Origin: Sarcocystis neurona
Lineage: Eukaryota > Apicomplexa > Conoidasida > Eucoccidiorida > Sarcocystidae
DNA: 64,000 bases
Direction: 5' to 3'
Assembly (NCBI GenBank): GCA_000727475.1
Contig: KL647305.1
Location: forward strand, 1,597,557-1,661,556
Every line of letters begins with the position of its first letter. The first letter of the stretch is position 1. A model generated the notes under the pieces. The model was not told where the DNA came from. It was given only the letters and a program-made list of their open reading frames with translations, and did no database searches. A program made the translations under genes and the position numbers. Of this stretch, positions 45,332-59,900 are shown one piece after another.

Positions 45332-47966
45332 CTACGTGACTTTTACTGTAGCTAAAGGGCCGCTCCCATTACCACATGCCTTTTTGCACTCGCCAAGAAT
45401 GTAGCTCCTGAAAAGTACAAGTGCATGGATAAGAATTTTCAATTCACTTGCTTCTTTGTGTTCAGCGTTTGCCTTTGCAAATACAGTTCTATCAAGCGAG
45501 TCCACAAGAAGTGTAGATATATATATATATATACATACATAGGTCTTCACGTATTTTTACCCGTACTTTTGTGTGGACAGGAGCATTGTATATAGGTTTT
45601 TATGCATTCGTATGCATATATGTGCGCATATGCGTGTATGATCTCTCTGTAAACTTCAACTTTGGCTGAGAAGGAGTGCTACAATTGTACTCACGTGCGG
45701 CGTGGTCATTCAACATGCAGTATGAAGGTGAGTATTATTTACACACGAATATATAAGCGTAGGAAAGAGCGCTCACGCAGATGTAGATCACGTGTGTCAC
45801 GTATATACGTACAGGTACTAAAGTCTTCATGTATAGATATGTAACATACCTTTCCCAACGCACACACACATTTACGTGTTATAGACGTGTACTTGGCATT
45901 CCCTTGATATATCTACATGCCTATCTCTCTACAAGGGTACACAACCGTGTACATGTGTGTGTGTGTGTGTGTGAGTTTCCGTCTCTCTCTCTGTATATAC
46001 CTCTATATACATGTAGATATATATATATGTACATAATTGATTGCCTCCGTGTGTATATGTGTACAATAAAAACGTCGCCGTGGATATAAACATACACATT
46101 TATATACTTGTTTAAAAAAGAGACACCTTCCACGCATATGGTAGGCACACCTGTATTTCTTTCTATATGCAAGGAGGACTTTGATCTCTCCTGTTACTCA
46201 CAAGGGAATCAAACTTTTCTTTTTACCTGGCACGAGAAGCGCTACGGATATCCTCCGGGAGGAGATTGGTCTCGCAGCACATTTCACACACGTCCTCTGC
46301 AGGAACAAAACATTTACGTTTTCCCTCCACTTCTTCCCTGGTTCTCAGGAAAAAACGAACCAAATAAGAGGAGCAGAAGACATCGATACTCGCTCACATA
46401 TTGCAGAAGGCAAGAGTAGTGAAGAAAAGGAACGCCAGCGAAAAAGACACATATATATGTAGGCAAAGTAAAATGTAGCTATGTGCTTAAAACTTCTACT
46501 GTTTTCTATGTTGACGAGTACCAGAGAAAGATGCACCGGATGTGCCGACTTCATTCACGCGAAGTAGAGTCACAATTTTACTAAAAAGAAGTCAACAGAA
46601 GAAGAAAAGAGAGGCACAACGACTTTTCTACTCTAACGTCCCCAGCTCAGATGAAAAGACGAGTCCAAACACCAAAACAGAAAAGTAGATGGTCGGACAC
46701 ACTCAAAGATAAAGAGAGTAAAATCAAGTTTGCACATGTACGTACACGTGCATCTATGTATGTAGATATGTAAACACCCACACAAACACGTGTACATATA
46801 CTTATATCTCCATACACACACAGAGAGCGAGACAGGTACGAGGAACCCAAAAAAAGTATATACTGGCACAACGTAAAGAAACAAGAACGAGACTGTGATC
46901 TTCTGCTTCCTCACCGTAGCACTTGTTTGTATTTTTTTCCGTCGAACAGATTTTGTACAAAGGCTTCAAACCATCTGTAAGGTGCACAAGTTGTTTCTCC
47001 TATGTGTTGTTCTTTCTGCTTAACATAAAAAAATCACATCCAAAGATGAAAAAAATTATATCCAAAATGACATAAATCACTGTGAACATGTCGTTGTCTT
47101 CCATACTTCTATGACACCTGCGCAAAAAGAAGTAACACCATATCCGTACGTGTATGTCCACATAGGTAGACGCGTGCGTTTATACAGTCGTGTGCGCATC
47201 TCTACGCAAAAGTATATATATATATATATATATGCAAACAAACAGCTATATAAATATATGTATTTTTATGTACGTATACGTACACCTGATTGTACGTGCA
47301 TTGCCTCCGAACTCGGAAGCGAAATGTGAACACATGTGTTCATTTGGGGGGATATACATATAGAGAGAGATGCCTATATCTACCTATCAGTGTATGTACA
47401 CATTTATATATATACACAAACGCATGTGTAACTCTTTAGTGCCGCAATCAGTGTGTGTGATCTTGCGTGTGTGACGGCGCACACCACCATATATGTACGC
47501 CTGCATATACTTGGAGTGAAGATACAAAGAAAAGGAGCTGAGCACATAGATGTGTACAAACGTACATACAGAAACATATGCACACTCCCCTACTGGTATG
47601 CGCATGTGATGTACAAATAAAGATCTACAATGCATTGGAGATTGAAACGCTTATATATGTATATATATGCGCATGTGTGTCTTTGTCCGTTTCCATGTCT
47701 CACCAATCGTACATTCTTCAGTAGCATGTTGAAGTGCGTCTAATGTGAGAATAGATTCTTTGTCATTATAATGACAGTGTTGTCTGCATGTATCTCTCGC
47801 TTTTGCAGAAAGAGGAAATTCTTCTTCGCAGCAGACGTCGCAAAAGTTGTTTGTACACCTCTCCCGTGGCACCGTGGATCCTCCCTCGTTCCCTTCTCCC
47901 CATTCCCCTGTTCCTGTTGCTGTCCCTGCGTCAAATTCTCCACGCGTCTTCTCGCAGAACGCCTTT
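45332..47966 (-). other. Duplicated Cys-rich tail, exons 19-22
   Basis: Exon 19 has C-x4-C-x2-CC-x13-C-x3-C, visible as CTNNFCDVCC and DTCRQHC. Exons 20-22 repeat the plan as CYEDVCEMCC and, after a longer spacer, ECKKAC. Exon 20 (46974-46915) follows TTACAG and encodes IDGLKPLYKIC; exon 21 (46296-46227) follows CCTGCAG; exon 22 (45407-45332) follows TTTTCAG and ends in ATVKVT and a stop. The regular spacing suggests disulphide-bonded modules. A plus-strand open frame over exon 21 (46108-46419) is a shadow. Confidence 0.8.
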
Positions 47967-50900
47967 CTAAAATTGTGAACTCGGGTGAAGTGTTTCTTGA
48001 TATACGTTAGTCACACAATCACATAGACAAAGGCAAGTCTTCACAACGGCATCTTTTGACCCAATGTGTCTCTCTGTCTGTGTGTGTTTATATATAGATA
48101 TATATACATATACGCACACGTAAGCATATATATAGGTATTTGCTTGGATGCTACCGCAGGTGTACCGATTCCACACCGCGTTCGTTCATACGTAAAATAA
48201 TCAAAAGCACACCTGCATATACAGCATTGTGCACTCATGTGTATAGATAGAGATGGAGCTAGAGCGAGATAAAGACAGAGAGAGGAATAAGACAAACAGG
48301 CAGCGCACCTTCATACATAGATATACATGTATATATATATACACATATATGTACATACGGAATATGTGCTGGCAAACTCTTTTGAACAGTCACACACAAA
48401 TTTTGGACGCAACAGACAAAGACCAAAAATACAAAATACGCCTGTGTTCCTTACGGGTTTTCAGCCACCAATTACGTGTGGAAAGAGGGAGAGGACGAGT
48501 GAGGCGCAGACACGCGTATACCAGTACAACATTATATGTCTATATATATATATATATATAGGTAAATAAACGCATACGTTCGGTCAAATACAGAGACAAA
48601 TATGTGTATATATATACGTGTGTACTTTTTTATGATAAATGGCGTGTTAGTAAGCTTATGCATCTGCAGATACGTATATATACATATATACGCATATGTA
48701 TAAACTACGTTTGTTCATAGGAGGAAGACCTGTTGTGAACCGGATGTACCTGTCTTCCCAGTGAATTCTACGTGTGCAAGCTTGTAATCCCACAAGAAGT
48801 TCCTCCTTTTCTTTAAACGCAGGGGATTCCTCTGTTGCAGCTGCTTCTGTTCCTCCTTTTTCTTGTGCTGCGTCAGGCTCTTTTGTTGCAGCAGAAGGAG
48901 GGGGTTTTTCTTTCAGGGGGTGCTGCAAACACATAACAATAATGAGGAAAGACAATGAAAAAAAAATGCCAAGAAGACCACAACAAGACCAGTAATTTGT
49001 TTTCAGAGAAACGAGTGCTACAAAGAGTTCTGTTCAGGTAAGATAAACACATACACACACACACATACACAAACGTACACACATTGTTTTCTGGTGAATA
49101 GAGAGTTGATCCCACAGACAGTTAACCAAACGGCTACGCAATTGATGAAGAAGAAAAAGGCAGGTAAATCTTCCCGAAATTTCCCCCAGTTCAGAAGAAA
49201 ATGGTAAACGGCAAAGACAGAGCGAGAAGGTGAGGAAGATAGACGAAAAAAAGTACACACCGACTTGTTACTTCTCCCAAGCACATTGACAAAAATCAAG
49301 GAGAACAAAGAAAAGACAGAGTGTGTAACCTTAGGAAACGAGAAACAATGTGAAGAGGAAAGTTATCTCTACTTTACAGAAAGAATGAAAGGACACTCCT
49401 AGAAAAACAACAAGGATGTTGAAATAGGTGAATACCACTACGAATTCGTCCTGCTCTACATCTTCGTTCGGAACCACCAGGGAAAAGTTTACGCGTGTGG
49501 CAACCCGTTCCCTTTTTTTTCCATTCTCACATGAAGGATATGACGCTGTACTCTAACAGAATTGTGGCCCACGTATATTCGTTAGTACAAGGTCAACTGG
49601 TACGAAAACGTTTGGTATTCGTGGGTCGTCATGCAGTTATCTAGCTGTGTACATTTGCGCCTCCTTGTTTACCGACCATAAACATATCAATATATCCGTG
49701 TGTCTCCATCTGTCCCCTTACTCATTTATCTATCACCTCTCTACGCAGGTAGCTATCTGCTTATGAGCGTCTCTGTACGTATTTGTGTACACGACTCACG
49801 TCGTGAAGGTTGCCCCTTTCTTTCTTTGTCTCTGCCGACATATATTTATATATATATGTATGTACACGTGTATATCGTTTACGCATCTTTCTAGTGTTAC
49901 GCGCCCGCTGGTATACACGTGGGTGTGTGTGTGTGAACATGCCACTTTCGCACAGGGCCTCCACATATGTAAAACTCCTTCTACATACACCCTTGTTAAG
50001 AGAAAGGCGCCAGAGCACCCATGCCAATACACTTTTAAATTCGTCCTCTGTAATTCTTAGTATTCGTCTCCTACCGTTTAAATCTACACGTAGGACGATA
50101 CAACTGTACTCCTTCTCCTGTCCCTTTTTTATCTTCTTATCCCAAGAAGCGTTTTCTGTGTGTGAGACGGAGTGAACGTATAATTTGTTCTACACACTCG
50201 CAAGCGCATTCCCATAATGATACACGTGCGCGTTTGTACTTGTAGGCTGCAATATTCCCGTTGTAGTGTTGTCTAGAAAAGCAGGACAGATCTCATGAGT
50301 ATAGGCTCTTTTCTTCTAAGCCTGCACTTTTTCGTTACAAAAGCGCTTAACAGAAATACACCAGTGAAAATAGGAGAAACAGCACTTCCTTCCCAGCAAC
50401 ATTTGTCTTCGTTACCAGCAGGACATCCGCAAAAGCGACCCCCCCGCAGTTCCAAGAGGCAAGTCCAACGGAGCCTCCGTGCCAACCTGTACATACAGAA
50501 AAGGGTAGAAAACGAAATTAGGGAAAGTAAACATTTTGACCATCCGTTATACTTTTCTTCTCCATACCACCAACCTTTGCTACGCATTAAGCTACCCTTT
50601 TGTACCCACATAAATCGAGAACACAACATGCTGCTCTGTTTTTCTCTTCCTTTTTCTACCGGTCACTTCTTTTTCCTCCTTTTCTCGTTGTTTCTCTAGT
50701 CTTCTCCTCTGTCTCGCCTTCTGCGTACATACGTGCATATACATTTATGAACACGAGTAAACAGTGTTTCTCTGTGATCCTCCCACTGCGCACCGGAAGC
50801 TTCAAAGGGGAAGTAAAAGTGAAGAGTGGCCATCTGCTAGCTTTGCAATCAACAGGAAATATCTCGTTTGCACTGAAGTAAGCTGGGGTTGTTACCTCAT

Positions 50901-53900
50901 TAGAATAATGATTGTCTCATTCCTTGTAAATGCAGTTCCTTATTTACAACTACTCCCTTTCCCCAGTAACCGCACGTGCATAACATCTTGCCACAATACA
51001 GATACGCGATACCCTTACAAGAAAAATCATGGACGCATGTATTTTCTCAGTCTCTGTCCTTTCTTCAGTCTTTCCTTACCATGTGCCTCCCCTTCGCAGT
51101 TCATTTTCCTCCCCTCCCTACCAAGTACTTTACCCGACCAAGAGTATTCCATCTTACCTGGCCTTCTCGTCTCTGGTGTCAAATACTTGACCCTGCTCAA
51201 ACACCCCACTTCACGTTCCTCTCCTCCTTATTTCAAAGTGAACTTTCATAACGTCCTCTAAATCAACAACAACAGCATTTCTCTCTGCTTCAATGTGTCT
51301 GTGTCCCCCTCTACCTCCCTCTTTCTCGCATTTTACTTCTTCTACACATCCTTCTCTTCCCTTTTCTTTCGGAAAGTTCTGTCTCCCCAACACAATCAGC
51401 ACTACAACCCAGGCTCATTCTCACGTCTCTCCTCTCTTGTACAGAGGCCTAATTTTCCACTTCTTTCCTTTGTTTTTCCCTCCCATCGTAAACCAACACA
51501 CCTCCTGATTACAGCGCGCAACAGCTTCTACAAACCCTTGTCTTCCTTCCTTCTTTTCTCGTCTGCTCCTACCCCGTCATTTCAGTTAGGTGCGTATGTT
51601 GCCTCTGGCCCTTTTGCTCTTCCTCTTCTTTGTGTGACGCACACGTACATACACATATATATATATCTGATGTCTCATTTACACGTTTGCCATTGTCCCT
51701 CACTTGTTCCTCCTAAGACGCTGAAAACCGGGATAGGGGAAAACACCTTTCCCGCATTAATCACCACGTTTCCACCACTGAAGGTGATGGAAACCGTATT
51801 CCACTGGCCAGGCTTAAATCCTCCGAGAAAAGACTTGGCACTTGTACTAAAGACCCCATTCGCTCTCTTTCGAAGACGTGCAAACGACGGCCCCAGTTCC
51901 AGCAGCATGTAATTCTGCTTGTCTCTGTATTTAAAAACGCCTCCCACTAGACCACCTGCAACAAAAAACAACGTATACACCAGATGAGATTGTCAATGCT
52001 GTGCATATACATTCACATACAGAGCAGATCGAAGTCGAAAGGCGCTTTCTACGTATAGAACGTAGTATGCACGTATGCATATACATATATATATATACAT
52101 ATATATATATACATATATATATATGTGTACGTATCCACGCGTACGTATTTGCACACCTTGGCACAACGAGAGCACAGGATGAAACTGCACGAAAACAGAA
52201 GACTGACTCTGGACGCAGATGCATCGAAACAGTATAGATATGCACATATTGTTGGCCCACCTGCAGGAGCACGTTAGCAAAAGGAACTATATATATATAT
52301 ATATATATATATGGGAATCAGCCTTTATGCAAGGCGAGCAGGAAGTAGGGGTCGCTTCGAGAATCTGTGTGAGAAAGCGTTTGTTGACATACATAGATAT
52401 ATGTCTATATATATGTATATGTGTAGTTGCTTCAGAAGGCAAGACACTTTCAGATGAGATTGCAAGAATATACAGGAAAGGCATTCTTTTCCCGCGTTTT
52501 TGAGGCCGGAGAACCAGAATTAGTTTTCCGGAGATACAGACGCCAAACCATCCATCAGCAAAAACAGACCTCACGTGCTCATGTGCGGAGGCATAAGAGC
52601 ACATAGAGAAAAACAGACGGAACGGTTTGAAAAGGCAGAAAAAAGATGAAGAAGACGAACGGAAGAAGAATAAAAGGAAGCACTGGAAAAGTACTGGAGG
52701 ATGCCGTCTTCACTGCAGTTGAGAAGGTGGGGCCAGGGGGGCGTCTAGAGAGCAGAGGACAAAATGTTGACTTCAAAAGACAACAACAGTGTCCGCCGTA
52801 ACAGTTAAAAGGCAACAAGGTTTCCTGCTATCTGCTTTGTAAATGATCTGTTCGGCTACCAGAAGCCTGCTGTTCCTTGCCTCACCACCACTTCGCTCGC
52901 TTTATCAAAAGAAGAAATAGCGAAACAGAAAAAAAATGCGCAGAAGCATGTACTTTTGTAACTCTGTGTCACTCTCATGTATACATATATATGTCCACGT
53001 GGACACACACAAGCCATACCATATATACTAACATGATTACCCCTACACGTAAACTAATAATTACGTATATATACATGAAGCACATATTTATATATGCAGA
53101 GTGAGAGAGACCTGTGTATGTGGTGCCTCTGAGTTAATGAAGGAAGTGAAGAATTGTCCGTCAGCACAGTGTCACACTCAGTATAAGAAAACTTACACTT
53201 AGGTCTGCCCACCATTAACAAAAAGACTCCAGCTATGTATGTGCAAGTGCGTCTTTGTACCTACACGAATTTGCGTAGTCCGAAAACGCTCGCAAAGCTA
53301 TATATGTTTGTTTCTCTTCGTATTCATCTACACGTGTATAAATCTTTGTTCACGTGTGACAAGTGAATTGGAAGAAGCACTACAAGTGGAAATGCAACTT
53401 GAAAGAAGCACAAAAAATGACGTATTACTTCTTACTTGTGCACTGGGGCATCATCCGGAACGAAAACGTTCCTGATTCGCAGCCGCGGTTGCCTTGCAAT
53501 ATTACCATCGAAGGCGTCTGCACGCCCAAGCAGTTTCACAAAGAAAACAATTATATATGTATAAATATATATGTGCACATTTTTGTATAAACGTGTGTGC
53601 ACACACACAAAAGAAAAACTTGCAAAATATGTAGATTTGCACGTACATATATATATATATATATATTAGTTTTGTGTAAACAAGTGGAATACGCACACAC
53701 ACACACATGTTTTGTAAAAATGGTTGAGAAAAACGTGACGTGCTTTTTTAACTCACCTCCTCATCCCGGCTGTATACATCCGCCTGCACCAGGTAATTCA
53801 AATATGCACGTCTGGTGTTCCGCGTAGATCCCATCTTGTAGGCAGTCCTACTTTGCTTATGACCGCACCACGTCGGTGTGCACGTGTTTTCTTGATTATC

Positions 53901-56900
53901 ACTATGGGGCGCGCTTGAAGAAGAAGAAAAAAAAAGAAATACACGCAGTCGTACACGCGCATATATATATATACGTCTGTGTGTGTGTTTGTGTATGTGT
54001 GTGTGTATGCGTGTGTAGATGCATGCATACTCACACCCGTGTCTATAATGCATGCAATGGGCAAGGTGAAGAGAACTCTTCACAACTAAATCTTTACTGG
54101 CGTACATCTATAAAAAATAAATGACACACTTTTGCACGCATGCGTTCGTAGTCCACCGCAGTACAGCCGTAGCTATGTGCCTTTTTGTGGTCGTCTCTCT
54201 CTCCGTCTTCCTCAACAAATACGTCACGACTTCAAACGACAGACGACAATGTGCACACCGCACAGCAGGTTCGAATTTGCGCGTGTGCACCATAAGTTCG
54301 ACTACACACACATATTACATGTATGTAATATGTGCGTATATATATATACATATAGATGGATAGAGAGATAGAGACAGAGACAGACAAGTATACCAACAAT
54401 GCGAATGGTTACTATGGGATATCTCCTGATCATAACGCATAGATAAATGTACCCCTTCAGTGCATATCCATTTATACTTTCAACACGGCTCTTTGACTAA
54501 AGAAAACGGTGATCCGTTCATAGTCGTATACCAGATATTGAGTATAATTCCCCACTTCTTCATTATATATATATGTATATGTACGTACGTGTTCGCTTAC
54601 GTGCAGAGACGTACATACAGATGTGCATGTGTTTACACACATATATATGTCTATATATAATTATATATATATATATAAATAATTATGTATATACATACAT
54701 ATGCAGATAGACACGGGTGGACATACGTAAGAAGGTGTGTAGTTTTCGTATTTCCTTACCATCTGAGCAATGACTTTATGCTCTCCACCGATATTCGTGC
54801 GAATCTCCCACTGCGACCTCCCTACGGCTGATTCCGGATCCACTACCAGCCAGTTGTTGTGAAAGCCTTGCATGTACTGATACACACAACGCACACACAC
54901 ACACACACACGAAGGCAATAATAAATACACGTGAATATATATACGTACTTGCACGTGGATATGTATTTAAATCGCCGCAGATTACCACATCCATAAACTC
55001 AAATGCAGATATACATGTGTATCAGTGTGTACACCTGTAAGTCGATATATATATATATACATATACGTATATACGTACGTACACGCACACACACACACAC
55101 ACACAGACACTCAAATGCACATACAGGTGGTTATGTAATATATATTATACATATTAAAAGTATACGTGTGATCATGCGTGTGCAGGTCCACACGCTTTCT
55201 TCTGTATATTATGGACACGGACGTCCAAACGCGTGAAAGGACAGAAGGTTCACACTATAACAAAGAGTACAGATATATTGGTATATACATATATTTTCTT
55301 ATTTCACTTCCATAGTAACTGGTGGATCTCGTTTGCGTAAGAAAATAAATGGACTGCACTACCCAGTACGTATGGTAAGCAAACATTCTTTCTTACCAAT
55401 TCTCTATATGTGCTGCACGTGAGAGGCTCAGGAGGAGGCTCTGTTTCGTGCAAGATGCAGGGCAGTGCATCAAAACGAACGGCATCGAAATAGGCGGCAT
55501 CGATGCCACTTGTAAAGAAGCCGATAGAACCCGAAGGAAACCGACGATCTAGAACATCTATGTCGGGTTCTCGGGCAGCAGACACTAACGAGGAAACCGC
55601 AGCAGACGCTGTCTCCGCAGCTGCAGCGGAGCCAGAAGAGGAAGAAGGCAACAAAGGCTTCTCAGAGACCGTAATTTGAATGCGGGCTTGTCGCATTTCG
55701 ATCCGAACCGTATACCACTTTCCCTCGATGTATCCTCCATCTTCAAGACGTGCCACCTCCACCGGAGTGCCGTTAACGATTCGAAGGAGTCTTTTAAACT
55801 TTCCTGTGTCCTTCAGAAAGGAGGAAGCACGAAAGTAAAAACAGTACAAAAACACATATACTAGCCAACATCACAGAGATTCGAAAAAGGGTAGAGGCCA
55901 ATTACACGGCCTCATGGACATTGAGGAAACAAAGAGGAAGTCACACACGTTAGCATTTTGAGGAACGACTCAATCACAAAAGCAGTCATCAGTACCGTCA
56001 CCACAGTCAACAGACTGTCGGCGTGATGCTATACATACATACTTACATATATATATAAATATACATATATTCGTAGTTTGTGCGGGGAGAACTACACAGA
56101 GAGGAAGAAAAAGAGGGAGAGAGGGAGAGGTAGAGAAACGGAGACAGAGCGCATTAGTTAGTGATCTAGACAGCGGCAAGCGGAAAGAGTAGAGATCGCA
56201 AATGAAGCTGAAGGATGAGAGAGACAGAGAAAAGGAAAATGTCACCACAGCTAGAAAAGAAGAAAAACTACCGAGTGAAGAGAACAGACGCAGATAACAG
56301 TTGGGAAGAAGGTCAATCACATATACGCATAGCATCACAGAAGCATTTAGCGGAAGTTTCTTTTTCACGATTTCACCACTACGCAGAGAGGAAAGTAGAG
56401 AGGCAACAGCAGATGAAGAAAAGGCGATAAAGGGGCTTTTGCGTGTTGATCTCGTTCACGTATGCAAAACCGTATGCAAAAGAAGCACCACTTGTAAAAG
56501 TAAGAGCATCAGTTACAAGGCCAACACATCAGGCCAGGCGGCGGAAAGAGCAGCAGGCGCAGCAGCAACACAAGCAGTGACCACATCCGGAAGAGGTAGT
56601 TTTATCAAGCGAACCTGTTTAAGCTCGAAGAGAAACATGTTGGCAAAATCTCTCATGCGAAAAGCTATGCCAACGGAGCCGGAGCCGGAGATGTACACAT
56701 CCGCAGAAAGAATTCCATCGTAGAATTTCTTATATTTGAGACGCACATACGTCCCCACAGCAACACTTCCAAGCATTGAAGGCCCCACGGCTGCTGTCTG
56801 ACTGAGAGTATTTGAGCCGTCTCTCCCCCCTACTGGGGCATTTCCCATCTTCCACGAGCCAGTACCTGTGTGCAGTTTCCGCACAAACAAAACAAAAACA

Positions 56901-59900
56901 TACACGCACTCACAGAAACATGCAAGTAACACTGCATGCGCATGCAACGTGCACACAAAGTCGCGAAGGAACGAAACAGGGAATCAAAAGAAATGGTACT
57001 CCTTAGGTAAAGCGGCAACGGGGCTGCTCAGCAATCAGCAGGAAGGTAGAGGCACAGCCTCTCATGGAGACTAAAGATTTTCTTGATGTCATTTTCAACA
57101 ACAAAACCAACAAAAAGAGAAGAAGGAAAATTCTTTGATAGAAACCTGAAGTATAGGCGGGTGCCTCCGGATAAATCAACGTGAAAGGCAGGCGTACGAG
57201 TACGTGTGAAAGATGTACATTAGTCCTAATTACTATAGCAGAAATAAGAGTCTCCGAACCAACATACGATGTACGACACGCTGGAGAGAACGTACACTGT
57301 GACAGGACGAACTTCCTACGAACACGCTATGTACCCCATCTGCATGCCTTTTTCTTAGTACTGGATACGAAGAGGGAGGGAATCTCTATCGTGCAGAAAC
57401 GTAACTTTCCGAATGAAAGAAAATATCGACGTGCAAAAGAAATTCCAGAGACGGCACTGACAAATAAGAGGGAGGAAATATCTACTGTAGAAAACACCTA
57501 ATTTTCTTAGTGAGGGAAAATTAACCTGTACAGCTTGACATATAATAACGGTATAGCAGACGCGCGTGCTTTTTCTTAGCGTACAACGAACAAAGAAGGC
57601 GTCGCTGCAGATACGTTGCTGTCTCTGTGGCATGCTTATGCGGATACTTAACATCCAAAATCGATGACATACCCACAGCGCTTTTGGAATTGAAGACTTC
57701 AAATACGTCGAAAAATTCCGCTTCATTGAAAGCTGTTAATAACCAGCTGTCGGCTGCTGTCTGGGCTGCCACCTTAGCAATAGCCTGGAAGAAAAGAAGA
57801 GAACGGAAGTGGGGATGAGGACAAGAAGCAGTTGCACATGGATCTAACGTTCTCTTTGCAGAAGAGAGAAAGTGAGAGTCTTCGTTTACCTGTTTCAGGT
57901 GTTCTTCTGCTCTATTGAGCGTAATAGCCACGCGCCCGCCGATAGAACCCAAGGCCGTCACAAGACCTTGCGTCCTTCCGCTCAGCTGCACAGTTCGCTT
58001 CTGCGGTACCAAGAAGAATGGATAATATGATTTAAGAACTCCGTTCAAACATGGGCGGGCAAAAGAGAATGAAGGGGACAGAGGGGCTACTTAGTGGCCT
58101 TGCCCTATTGTGACGATTATGAAGAAGGAGAGTTTTAACACGCAGTGGCACCTACGTGTATCTACTTTGTTGCACACGGACAAAAGAATTATATATATAT
58201 ATATATATGCAGTTACACATACAAATTTTCCAATCTGCGTCAATACACCATCAGTAGAGAGTCAGCAGTGTGAGTCCCCACGCAGGAATCACGAGCGTAG
58301 GCACGCACACATACGTATACGCACACAGACCTCTTACTGCCACGTTATCCCTATTGTGACACAAATACGGCACCACAGATATCTCTGGAAGCGCTACCCC
58401 CCTTTTACAAGTTTTGTAGGATAAAGACCGGCCTTTTAACGTCAATCCAGTGGACGATTCATCCTTTTTTACTACAGTTGTCTTATGACTTACGTGCAAT
58501 TCTTTGTCTATGTTTCCAGCTGGCTTCAGGAGAGCTCGTGCATTCGACATGATCTGCCCACAATCCAAGCTTTCAGCAGCGGGTAATCCCTAGTTCCTAG
58601 GCTTCCTGGAGAGAACTTACGCTATTTGCCTCTTGATCAATGCCGTCTATAACCTCTGGAGTAATGTGCCCAACTCGCAAGTTCATCAATTCTTGCAGCA
58701 ATTCTATCGCTGCCTCTGTGGCAGCGTTGACACTCCCTAGATCTGCCACGATTGTGTCTGCATCTTCCCTCTCTTCTTTCCTTGTATCTCTCCCAGCCAT
58801 AAGGTTCGCTGGTGCCGCGGGCACACCAGAAGCAATACCTGCAGCGGCTGCTCCACCACCACCTTTAGTCCCCCCCTGCGGAGACTGCTGGTTCTGCGCT
58901 GCCGCCGCCAACTGCTGCTGTTGGTACTGCTGCTGTTGCTTTGAAAGGTTCAGAGTTCTCCGCTGTCCTGCATCCTCAGCCCCGAGAGAAAATTCACCAG
59001 CCACCTGAAGAAGCGAAAAGCTCTTCTCACAACGTATTCTATATGCACCAAGACTCAGAGCACTACTCTCTCTGACTCTATCACTTTTGTGTCCCTCTTC
59101 ATACACGTAGGTCCATCTGCATACTTGCACACAGACTATACCGTGAAGTGCTGCGGTTTTGCATGCGCCGTCGCCTACAAATACGTCAACACACAAAAGA
59201 AGCCTTACTCCCATTCGATTACTGGGGACATCTTCGCTACCCAGCGGAGAAAGAGTTCTCTGGGTGACTCTTCGTCCTGCTTCTCCTACACCCGCACGAG
59301 GGCACTCGACTACGAGTGGCTCTACGCGAAAAGCACGCGCCGCCCGCGGCCCCACGTAGCTGTCTGACATAATTCCGTTACTGTCGCTGCCTTCAAATTC
59401 TTCAGGGGCCTCGACGACTCGTACAGTCACCAGACTATCTCTTCCTAACACAGTCGAATGAATGGCTGCCAAACACACGGCGCTGTCCTCCGTATAACCC
59501 CCCTCCGGCCCTCCAACAACCTGCGCGCCCTCCGCTGAAAGAGAATGAAACAAGAACAAGCAGGCAAAAGGCGTAGTGCTGTCGATGTGACGAATGTATG
59601 CACATTCTTGCATACGCTGATCTACGCCTATATTGAGACAGAGAGACTGAAATAGAGACAGAGGGGCCACTTAGGAGTTGCGTGTATGGAGATCCTATTG
59701 GGAAAGTTACATGTGTATGTATTTGCCGGTAGATATCTGTGGAAAAAGATCTAAGCAAATATTATATCGTAAACAAGAAAGGCAGTGGTAGACTTACCAT
59801 GGCACACCTGGATGCAGGCACGTGAACACTACTTTTTGCGCAAAGTGTGTGCACACCAGGACGTAATTCGATCACGGATCACAGGCATATTTCTTGCAGG

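Noticed and set aside
46108..46419. Plus-strand ORF of 103 codons
   Set aside because: It overlaps minus exon 21, which fits phase, splice sites and the Cys pattern of the LCCL protein.
51158..51192. A 35-nt candidate exon (minus) with good splice sites, encoding GQVFDTRDEKA
   Set aside because: Its readable frame ends in phase 2, but exon 17 needs phase 1; phase 1 entry hits a stop. Joining 51704 directly to 50486 keeps phase and the module. It could still be a rare alternative exon.
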